From NCBI GenBank assembly GCA_029253085.1, contig JAQXAF010000061.1:1-42236 (forward strand): a stretch of DNA of 42,236 nt, written 5' to 3'. Both the position numbers and the translations under genes were made by a program. This document shows, in pieces, positions 8,189 through 14,972 of this stretch. The notes beneath the pieces were generated by a model that did not search any database, had not been told where the DNA came from, and saw nothing but the letters and a program-made list of their open reading frames with translations. The stretch is from Luminiphilus sp. GTDB taxonomy: Bacteria > Pseudomonadota > Gammaproteobacteria > Pseudomonadales > Halieaceae. Within the stretch, counting starts at the first letter, position 1. The number at the start of each line of letters is the position of its first letter.

Positions 8189-9033
8189 CCTCGTTAGTGG
8201 ACATTAGCCGGTCGATAGAAAGGGCCCTAGTTGCGAGGAACCCGAGGGGAATGCGGTGTGTACAAGAATCGCTGCCATCTGGCTATCTTTTGCGTGCTGC
8301 ACAACGGGTTGTCGCAGCTGAAGGCAATGTCATTATTTGCACTGGCTTCCCGGTAGCGGGCACCTTTGAAACCGATGGGCCTCCCGGAGCGTTTGCGCTC
8401 TATCATTTTATAGAAAGTCTAGGGAGCAAGCCCTGGCTACTCACCGGGGACGCGATCATCCGTGCTCTTGGGGAATCTATTCGAACTTGGCCACTGAAAA
8501 GCTTTGACTTCGAGGCTGCTCATGCGGAGGCACAGGGGCTACTGCTTGATCTGGCGCCTTCACTCATTATTATGATTGAAAGACCGGGTGCCGCAGCAGA
8601 TGGACGCTTCTACAATATCGCCGGAAAAGATATCACCGCGCATTGTCGACCCGTAGAACCACTTTTAGAACTCGCAACCTGCCCCGTTATTGCCATAGGA
8701 GATGGCGGCAATGAAGCGGGCATGGGGCGCGCGGGTCAGATACTTGACACCCTCGATATAAAGCCCGCAAGCGTTGGTTGCGATGAGCTCATTGTTGCTG
8801 ATGTTTCCAATTGGGGGGCCTATGGATTAATCGCCTTGGCCGAGGCAATTTGCGAGCGCCCTGTTCTCGATTGGCTCGATAGCGATGCGCTTTTGCAGCG
8901 CTGTGTCGATCTAGGCGCCGTTGACGGCGTCAGCCATGAGCCGACCAATACCGAAGATGGCTTTAAAGCAGCAGTGGGTGAAGCGCTAATCGAAGAAATC
9001 AGGCAACTAATCAGCAGGGGTAAAGAAACATGA
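8185..9033 (+). CDS. DUF4392 protein, D-glutamate cyclase C-terminal-like (GLUCM-like)
   Basis: 282 residues forming a single DUF4392 domain, the domain found at the C-terminus of animal mitochondrial D-glutamate cyclase (DGLUCY). Seen: CTGFPVAGTFETDGPPGA near residues 52-70, an LDLAPSLIIMIERPG strand near 130, the signature GDGGNEAGMG at 172-181, and CDELIVADVSNWGAYGL after it. In animals this enzyme turns D-glutamate into 5-oxo-D-proline. Here the domain is separate from DUF1445, which is encoded four genes earlier, with pxpABC between them. The start is TTG at 8185 with GGAGG nine bases upstream, overlapping the pxpC stop. Its TGA overlaps the ATG of the aminotransferase gene. Inferred role: D-glutamate cyclisation feeding or balancing 5-oxoproline. 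Confidence 0.87.
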   Translation: MTSLVDISRSIERALVARNPRGMRCVQESLPSGYLLRAAQRVVAAEGNVIICTGFPVAGTFETDGPPGAFALYHFIESLGSKPWLLTGDAIIRALGESIRTWPLKSFDFEAAHAEAQGLLLDLAPSLIIMIERPGAAADGRFYNIAGKDITAHCRPVEPLLELATCPVIAIGDGGNEAGMGRAGQILDTLDIKPASVGCDELIVADVSNWGAYGLIALAEAICERPVLDWLDSDALLQRCVDLGAVDGVSHEPTNTEDGFKAAVGEALIEEIRQLISRGKET

Positions 9034-9884
9034 CGATCGCATACCTAAACGGTAAATTTGTGCCTCTAGAGGATGCGCGTATTTCACCGATGGATCGTGG
9101 CTTCCTTTTTGGTGACGGCATTTACGAAGTCATACCCTCTTATAACGGACAGCTCGTGGGCTTTCAGCGACATATGCAGCGGTTTGACCAAGGTCTTGCT
9201 GCGATTCACCTTGAAAATCCCATGTCAGTCGAGGAATGGCAATCGCTCTTCCGTGATATAACCGCGCAAAACCAAGGTGAATATCAGGGAGTGTATTTGC
9301 AGGTGACCCGGGGCCCTTCTGCGGTGCGCAACCATCGGTTTCCTGCTGAATGCCAACCCACAGTGTTTGCCTATACCTTCACCGTAAACGCGCCCTGTGA
9401 CGGCAATCCCGACACAGCCACTTGCTACCGAGTCGCCACCGCTAAGGACCGCCGTTGGAAGCGCTGCGATATTAAATCTGTTGCGCTCCTTGGCAATGTG
9501 CTGCATATGATGGAGGGGGTTGACGCTGGCGCAGATGAGATTATTTTATTCAACGAACGAGAAGAGCTCACAGAGGCTGCTGCCTGTAATGTGTTCATTG
9601 TTAAAAATAAATCGGTAATCACCCCGCCCTTGGATATCGAAAAATTACCGGGAGTTACGCGCAACATGCTGATCGATATTTTGCGCAAGAACGATTGGCA
9701 GATGGAAGAACGCGCGATTACGCGCGATGAGGTTATGGCCGCAGACGAAGTTTGGCTCACCAGCTCGACCAAAGAAATTGCGCCTGTGGTCGCCATCGAC
9801 GGCCACAGCGTGACTGATGGCAAACCCGGGCCGGTGTGGGCAGCAGCGCAATCGCTGTTTGCATCCCATCGTTTCAGCGCTTGA
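9030..9884 (+). CDS. dat: D-amino-acid aminotransferase (D-alanine transaminase, PLP fold type IV)
   Basis: 284 residues of the class IV aminotransferase family, closest in character to bacterial D-amino-acid transaminase rather than branched-chain transaminase or PabC. The PLP lysine is Lys149 in CDIKSVALLGNV, which is the D-amino-acid transaminase form of that motif. RNHRFP after VTRGPSAV matches the Arg-x-His pair that binds the substrate carboxylate in the Bacillus enzyme. ELTEAAACNVFIV, PGVTRNMLIDI and the C-terminal TSSTKEIAPVVAIDGHSV with GKPGPV complete the pattern. It moves the amino group between D-alanine/pyruvate and D-glutamate/2-oxoglutarate. The ATG overlaps the DUF4392 stop (ATGA), with AGGGG upstream. 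alr follows after eight bases, so both D-alanine enzymes are co-transcribed with the D-glutamate genes. Confidence 0.9.
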   Translation: MTIAYLNGKFVPLEDARISPMDRGFLFGDGIYEVIPSYNGQLVGFQRHMQRFDQGLAAIHLENPMSVEEWQSLFRDITAQNQGEYQGVYLQVTRGPSAVRNHRFPAECQPTVFAYTFTVNAPCDGNPDTATCYRVATAKDRRWKRCDIKSVALLGNVLHMMEGVDAGADEIILFNEREELTEAAACNVFIVKNKSVITPPLDIEKLPGVTRNMLIDILRKNDWQMEERAITRDEVMAADEVWLTSSTKEIAPVVAIDGHSVTDGKPGPVWAAAQSLFASHRFSA

Positions 9885-9892
9885 GATAAATC

Positions 9893-10963
9893 GTGCCAAG
9901 ACCTACTACGCTATCTGTTGATCTCGATGCCCTCTTGAGCAACGCTGCCACGACGCGCAGCCTCGCGGGGAACCGTAAAATTCTGGCCTCGGTCAAAGCC
10001 AATGCTTATGGGCACGGCCTCTCCCGTTGCAGTAAGGCCCTGAGTCAAAATGTCGATGGCTTCGCAGTCGCGTTTTGTGAAGAGGCCGTCGTACTCCGTC
10101 AGCAGGGCATTTCCTTACCACTATTGCTGCTGGAAGGCCCATTCGATCGCGACGATGTTGATGCCATCAATGAACACGACCTGATGGTAGCGATACACGA
10201 CCACCATCAAATCGACTTACTCGAGAAAGCCAGCTACCGGTTTACCTCTCCAGTGTGGATCAAAATTGACACTGGAATGCATCGATTGGGCTTTTCTCCA
10301 GCAGAGGCGTCTACGGTCGATCAGCGCCTGCGCCAACTGGGGGCACATTCGACGATTCTCATGACTCACTATGCCGAGGCGGAACATCCTTCATCAGCGT
10401 TGACCCTAGAACAACAACGAGTCTGGCAAGCATCAACAAGCTCAATGCCACCAACCCGCAGCGCGGCTAATTCCGCGGCCATCATGAATGCCTTGGCAAC
10501 TGCCACCGATTGGGTACGCCCGGGCATTATGCTCTACGGGGCAGCGCACACCGACCCCCTCAAAGGCCTTCCCCTTGAACCGGTTATGTCTTTAACGTCA
10601 GAAGTCATGGCACTGCGTAAAATTTTGGCGGGTGACACGGTCGGGTACGGAGGAAGATGGCGGGCACCGCGGGATAGCCTGATCGCAACAATTCCTGTGG
10701 GCTATGGGGACGGTTACCCAAGAGGCGCCGAAGACGGAACACCCGTGTGGCTCCAGAGCCAACGGTTCCCACTGGCCGGTAGGGTTTCGATGGATATGAT
10801 TACCGTCGACGTGACTGACTTTCAAGCCTGCCAAATTGGCACGCCGGTTGAGCTCTGGGGCAAACATTTATCGGTCAATGAAGTTGCTAAGCATGCGGGT
10901 ACGATTGGCTATGAACTTCTCACGCGGCTGACGGGCAGAGTACCTGTCATTTACCACCCCTAA
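9893..10963 (+). CDS. alr: Alanine racemase
   Basis: 356 residues, normal length for the PLP-dependent alanine racemase that interconverts L- and D-alanine. The PLP lysine is Lys35 in VKANAYGHG and the second catalytic base is Tyr252 in VGYGGRW. Conserved IKIDTGMHRLGF, WVRPGIMLYG, PVGYGDGYPRG, GRVSMDMITVDVT and the closing YELLTRLTGRVPVIY are all present, so the enzyme looks intact. The start is a GTG at 9893. The gene lies eight bases after the aminotransferase stop and closes the operon. It could be the housekeeping enzyme for peptidoglycan D-alanine or a catabolic one; the setting with dat and the D-glutamate genes favours a pathway role. ppx/gppA starts 86 bases later. Confidence 0.94.
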   Translation: MPRPTTLSVDLDALLSNAATTRSLAGNRKILASVKANAYGHGLSRCSKALSQNVDGFAVAFCEEAVVLRQQGISLPLLLLEGPFDRDDVDAINEHDLMVAIHDHHQIDLLEKASYRFTSPVWIKIDTGMHRLGFSPAEASTVDQRLRQLGAHSTILMTHYAEAEHPSSALTLEQQRVWQASTSSMPPTRSAANSAAIMNALATATDWVRPGIMLYGAAHTDPLKGLPLEPVMSLTSEVMALRKILAGDTVGYGGRWRAPRDSLIATIPVGYGDGYPRGAEDGTPVWLQSQRFPLAGRVSMDMITVDVTDFQACQIGTPVELWGKHLSVNEVAKHAGTIGYELLTRLTGRVPVIYHP

Positions 10964-11049
10964 TATGCTGATTCCCTGCATCTCAATCAGAGTCTGTATG
11001 ACCTTAATTCGGCCGAAAAAAACATTAATCGTGGCACGCTGAGGCTACT

Positions 11050-12579
11050 ATGTTTTCAAACACTCCCGATTCCAGCAGCATCAACGCTAACGACGTCGCC
11101 CCGCTCCCTGATGGCAGCCTACTCGCCGCCCTTGATCTTGGCAGTAACTCGTTTCATCTATTAATTGGGCGTTTGGAGCACGGTGAGATCAAGCCTGTAC
11201 ACACTCTCGCAGAAAAGGTTCAGCTCGGCGCAGGCCTCAATGGACGCACGCTTTCACAAGGTGCCATTGAGCGCGGTCTCGCCTGTCTCAAACAATTTGC
11301 TCAATTACTGCAAAGCGTGGAGCCCTCACGAATTCGAGTCGTCGGAACCCACGCGCTACGCAGGGCGAATAATCGCCAAGAGTTCACCCGACCCGCAGAA
11401 CAAATTCTCGGAGTTCCCATTGACGTGGTCTATGGCCGTGAAGAAGCGCGTCTCGTATACCTCGGTGTCGCCCACGCACTAGCTGATGACGAACGAAGCC
11501 GACTCGTAGTAGACATTGGTGGCGGGAGCACAGAGTTTATTGTGGGAAGACGCTTTGAACCAACTCGCCTAGAGAGCTTACAGCTAGGTTGTGTCAGCTA
11601 CGCGAACACCTACTTTCCAAACGGAAAAATCAGTAAACGCCGCTTCTGCAATGCCTATGAACAGGCCATGATTGAGGTCTCTCATATTCGCAAGCATTAC
11701 AGCGCCAAACATTGGTCCGAAGCTGTTGGCTCCTCAGGCACACTGCAGGCGATAGAAGCGCTGATCAGAATCAATGGCTGGAGCCATAACGGTATCGACA
11801 GAACGTCCCTCGAGCGGCTACGAAAATCACTGCTAAAATACAAACACGCCGATGAAATTCCGTGGGAAGGTCTCAACGATAAGAGACGGCAAGTTTTAGC
11901 CGCTGGCGTGGCTATAGCCCTAGCCATTTTTAGGGGTCTCGATATTGAAAAAATGCGCACATCAAAGGGGGCACTTCGAGAAGGTGTCGTTTATGACTTG
12001 GTGGGCAGGTTACGTCATGAGGATGTCCGTGAACGATCGATTGGCGCTATCCTTGCACGATACAACGCCGATCCTGTGGCCTCTGCCGGTGTTGCAACGA
12101 CCGTCAGAGATCTCTCCACAGCGGTTGGAAAGGTGTGGGGATTAGGTCGCCGCGATATCGAATTGTTGGTCTGGGCTGGAAGGTGCCACGCCATCGGCGT
12201 TGGCATCTCGCAAAAACACTACAATCGGCATTCGGCTTACCTACTAGAAAATTCCGACTTGCCAGGCTTCTCCCAAGGAGAGCAGGAGCTACTCGCCACG
12301 CTCGTTAATTATCAACGCGGCAAGCTTCGCCAAAATGAACTGAACGCCATACGTATCAAACACGGCGAGAAGGTTGTCAAAATGCTGGCAATCGTGCGCC
12401 TCGCGGTCGTCTTGAAGTGGGCAGAAGACCTAGAGGGCTTGCAAGTTAAGGCGTCCAGTATATCGCTTCACCTTTGCTTTTCTGCAGGGTGGTACAAGAA
12501 TCACCCCCTCACAACGAAAGAGCTTTCAGCAGCGAGTACCGCAATAAAAAAGTTGGGGCTTCAACTGCAGCTGGATTAA
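11050..12579 (+). CDS. ppx: Exopolyphosphatase / pppGpp phosphohydrolase (Ppx/GppA family)
   Basis: 509 residues, the length of gammaproteobacterial Ppx/GppA. The N-terminal half has the sugar kinase/actin-like fold: LAALDLGSNSFHLLIG (phosphate loop 1), VVGTHALRRANNRQEF, YGREEARLVYLGV, and DIGGGSTEF (phosphate loop 2). The C-terminal half is the HD-like helical domain (LLVWAGRCHAIGVGISQKHYNRHSAYL is in place, read here as two parts). Such enzymes remove terminal phosphate from polyphosphate and, in some cases, convert pppGpp to ppGpp. Sequence by eye does not separate Ppx from GppA. The ATG at 11050 begins 86 bases after alr, so it may be read from the same transcript or from its own promoter. 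No usual ppk partner is adjacent. Confidence 0.9.
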   Translation: MFSNTPDSSSINANDVAPLPDGSLLAALDLGSNSFHLLIGRLEHGEIKPVHTLAEKVQLGAGLNGRTLSQGAIERGLACLKQFAQLLQSVEPSRIRVVGTHALRRANNRQEFTRPAEQILGVPIDVVYGREEARLVYLGVAHALADDERSRLVVDIGGGSTEFIVGRRFEPTRLESLQLGCVSYANTYFPNGKISKRRFCNAYEQAMIEVSHIRKHYSAKHWSEAVGSSGTLQAIEALIRINGWSHNGIDRTSLERLRKSLLKYKHADEIPWEGLNDKRRQVLAAGVAIALAIFRGLDIEKMRTSKGALREGVVYDLVGRLRHEDVRERSIGAILARYNADPVASAGVATTVRDLSTAVGKVWGLGRRDIELLVWAGRCHAIGVGISQKHYNRHSAYLLENSDLPGFSQGEQELLATLVNYQRGKLRQNELNAIRIKHGEKVVKMLAIVRLAVVLKWAEDLEGLQVKASSISLHLCFSAGWYKNHPLTTKELSAASTAIKKLGLQLQLD

Positions 12580-13038
12580 TGCCTATCGTCGGTGACTGCA
12601 ACGACAACGAAGATTTCATTCACCCTGCAGGGCAGTTAAATGCCTCTTGCACTGAGACAAAAAAATGTTGAGCCAAAAAATGAGCCCACCCCCACGGATG
12701 GATCGTTGGGATTAAGTAAAAGCTTGCCGCGCCCCTGCTTTAGACCTGGGCCCCCAGCCTAGCGATAGGTAAAAGGAGGCTTGTGTGGGGCGTCCATGCC
12801 TCCGGGTAACCGCGCGTCATATGTTTAGAGCCCGTGAGCAACGCAACAGGTGATCGCTATTGGTGAGATCGGCTGAAGAAAATTAAACTTTCAAAAGTAG
12901 ATTCCACTCAATCGAATACAGAAAGGATGGCCCACTGCCGGAAACGAGAACCCGCTACCGGCCGATTGCTACAAAAGTTAACCGCTAGCCGCGCATTGCC
13001 CACGAGAAGGTGAAGAACCTGGGAAGGGCCTGAGAACC
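12580..13038 (+). other. Gene-free stretch between ppx/gppA and etfA, possibly a non-coding RNA
   Basis: About 460 bases with no convincing coding frame. A frame near 12928 (ATG after AGAAAGG) gives only 28 residues with no spacing for its ribosome site. Local hairpin potential exists, for example GCCGG/CCGGC near 12938-12962. The stretch ends in an intrinsic terminator on the + strand. It could be a long 3' tail of ppx or a separate RNA. I recognise no tmRNA, RNase P RNA, SRP RNA or 6S RNA motif in it. Confidence 0.3.
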
Positions 13039-13085
13039 ATCGACACCATCACCTTGAATATCAGGGCAATGGCGTCGATTTTTTT
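13039..13085 (+). terminator. Rho-independent terminator on the + strand
   Basis: ATCGACACCAT (13039-13049) pairs with ATGGCGTCGAT (13069-13079) with one mismatch; the loop holds a small inner CCT/AGG pair. Seven T follow directly (13079-13085). The T run is only on the + strand side, so it ends rightward transcription before etfA, which it touches on the other strand. Confidence 0.7.
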
Positions 13086-14013
13086 AGATTGCCGCTTCGA
13101 GCTCAGGCAGCGCCTGAAACAAATCGGCGACCAAACCGTAGTCGGCTACCTGAAAGATAGGCGCATCTTCGTCTTTATTGATCGCAACAATCACTTTGCT
13201 GTCTTTCATGCCAGCCAGATGCTGAATTGCCCCTGAAATACCGACAGCGATGTAGAGATCTGGGGCCACAATCTTGCCCGTCTGCCCTACCTGGTAATCG
13301 TTAGGCACAAACCCTGCGTCTACCGCAGCTCTTGAAGCGCCGATCGCTGCACCCAGCTTGTCAGCAATGCCTTCCAAAAGTTGAAAATTGTCACCGTTTT
13401 GCATGCCTCGACCACCAGATATCACAACAGATGCTGCTGTGAGTTCTGGCCTATCTGAAACCGCAACCTCTTCTCCAATAAAGCTGGAAAGCCCGGCATC
13501 ATGTGCCGCTGCTATGGCCTCAACAGTTGCGGACCCCCCCTCCTCTGGAACCCCGTCAAAAGCGGTTGTTCGAACAGTAATCACCTTTTTAGCATCTGAT
13601 GACTGCACCGTCGCTATGACGTTACCCGCATAAATGGGCCGCTTGAAGGTATCGGGACTATCAACAGCAATGATGTCAGAAATCTGGGCAACATCGAGCA
13701 GCGCTGCGACGCGTGGCATCGTGTTCTTACCACCGGTTGTCGCAGGCGCAACGACGTTGTCGTATGCCGCAGCAACATCGGCAATGAGTAAAGCTAAATT
13801 TTCGGCCAATTGGTTGCCATAGACCGCGTTGTCCGCCACGAGCACCTTGCCAACGCCAGGAATGGCAGCAGCGGCCTCAGCGGCAGCGCCACAGCTAGCT
13901 CCCGCCACCAAAATATCGATGTCACCACCGATAGCCTGCGCAGCGGCAACGGCGTTATGCGTCGCGGGTTTCAGGGTGTTGTTGTCGTGTTCGGCAATAA
14001 CCAGCGTATTCAT
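13084..14013 (-). CDS. etfA: Electron transfer flavoprotein alpha subunit
   Basis: 309 residues, the usual length for EtfA. The N-terminal domain opens with NTLVIAEHDN and has APATTGGKNTMPRVAALLD. The C-terminal FAD domain carries VVISGGRGMQ, the SRAAVDAGF segment, YQVGQTGKIVAPDLYIAVGISGAIQHLAGM and VAINKDEDAPIF, the residues that cradle FAD. With EtfB it collects electrons from acyl-CoA and other flavin dehydrogenases and passes them to ETF-ubiquinone oxidoreductase, encoded divergently next door. The ATG overlaps the etfB stop by four bases (ATGA), so the two subunits are translationally coupled and made in equal amounts. Confidence 0.96.
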   Translation of the reverse strand: MNTLVIAEHDNNTLKPATHNAVAAAQAIGGDIDILVAGASCGAAAEAAAAIPGVGKVLVADNAVYGNQLAENLALLIADVAAAYDNVVAPATTGGKNTMPRVAALLDVAQISDIIAVDSPDTFKRPIYAGNVIATVQSSDAKKVITVRTTAFDGVPEEGGSATVEAIAAAHDAGLSSFIGEEVAVSDRPELTAASVVISGGRGMQNGDNFQLLEGIADKLGAAIGASRAAVDAGFVPNDYQVGQTGKIVAPDLYIAVGISGAIQHLAGMKDSKVIVAINKDEDAPIFQVADYGLVADLFQALPELEAAI

Positions 14014-14762
14014 GAGATCACCTTTGCTTCATTCTTGAGTTTATCGACCAGTTGAGCCACATCCTCAACCTTGATGCCTGCAGCGCGCTCGGGTGGTGGT
14101 GCCACCCCGAGTTGCGTGACGTGGGATTTCACCTCCACACCAAGCTCAGCAGGATTAGTGACGTCCAGAGGCTTCTTTTTAGCCTTCATAATGTTGGGCA
14201 ATGAAGCGTACCGAGGTTCATTAAGACGAAGGTCCGTGGTCACAATCGCAGGCAGTGTCAATTTAAGGGTCTGTAAGCCCCCATCGACCTCTCTGATGAC
14301 TTGTAAACTATCGCCATCGACCTTTATCTCAGAGGCAAAAGTTCCCTGACCCATGTTAGCCAATGCTCCCAGCATTTGCCCGGTCTGGTTGTTGTCACCG
14401 TCGATGGACTGTTTGCCCAAAATGACCAACTGTGGCTGCTCTTTATCGACCACACCTTTCAAAAGCTTGGCGATTTCGAGAGGCTCAGGACGGCCTTCAA
14501 CTTCAACGTGAATTCCGCGATCAGCGCCTAAGGCGAGTGCGGTGCGAATCTGCTCTTGGCTAGACTTTTCACCCACAGAGACCACCACGACTTCAGAGAC
14601 TGTTCCGGCCTCTTTGAGGCGCACGGCCTCCTCGACTGCGATCTCACAAAAGGGGTTGATGGCCATTTTGACATTGTTAAGTTCAACATCACTGCCATCG
14701 GCTTTGGCGCGTACCTTGACGTTATAATCAACCACGCGCTTAACAGCGACCAGTGCTTTCAT
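14010..14762 (-). CDS. etfB: Electron transfer flavoprotein beta subunit
   Basis: 250 residues, standard for EtfB. Seen: MKALVAVKRVVDYNVKVR, NPFCEIAVEEAVRLKE (the loop that binds AMP and contacts partner dehydrogenases), VGEKSSQEQIRTALALGADR, LVILGKQSIDGDNNQTGQML, and LRLNEPRYASLPNIMKAKKK, which is the recognition-loop region near the C-terminus. It pairs with EtfA in the cytoplasm. The start ATG at 14762 has GGAG seven bases upstream. It is the first gene of etfBA and is divergent from the ETF-ubiquinone oxidoreductase gene, with about 210 bases between them that must hold both promoters. Confidence 0.96.
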   Translation of the reverse strand: MKALVAVKRVVDYNVKVRAKADGSDVELNNVKMAINPFCEIAVEEAVRLKEAGTVSEVVVVSVGEKSSQEQIRTALALGADRGIHVEVEGRPEPLEIAKLLKGVVDKEQPQLVILGKQSIDGDNNQTGQMLGALANMGQGTFASEIKVDGDSLQVIREVDGGLQTLKLTLPAIVTTDLRLNEPRYASLPNIMKAKKKPLDVTNPAELGVEVKSHVTQLGVAPPPERAAGIKVEDVAQLVDKLKNEAKVIS

Positions 14763-14972
14763 TATGACTCCGTAGCTTTGCTAGAATAGTGCTTTGCGGG
14801 GTGTTTAGTGTAACATACCCGAGGTTCAAAAAAACGACCACAAGTTCAGTTTTGAGACTGGTCTTGGGTCTGTTCTGGGCAGAAATCTACCTCGGGCGCG
14901 ACTATACCAGTACCGCACCGGAACACACCACACAACTGTGTAGTTCAACACCAATTTTGGGGGAAAATCGCT

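Noticed and set aside
12928-13014. 28-codon frame after AGAAAGG in the ppx-etfA gap
   Set aside because: The ribosome-like site directly abuts the ATG, the frame is very short and shows no protein character.
13031-13060. CTGAGA with CCTTGAA, resembling part of a TPP riboswitch
   Set aside because: The rest of the TPP core is missing, and the CCTTGAA lies in the loop of the terminator hairpin. No thiamine gene is nearby.
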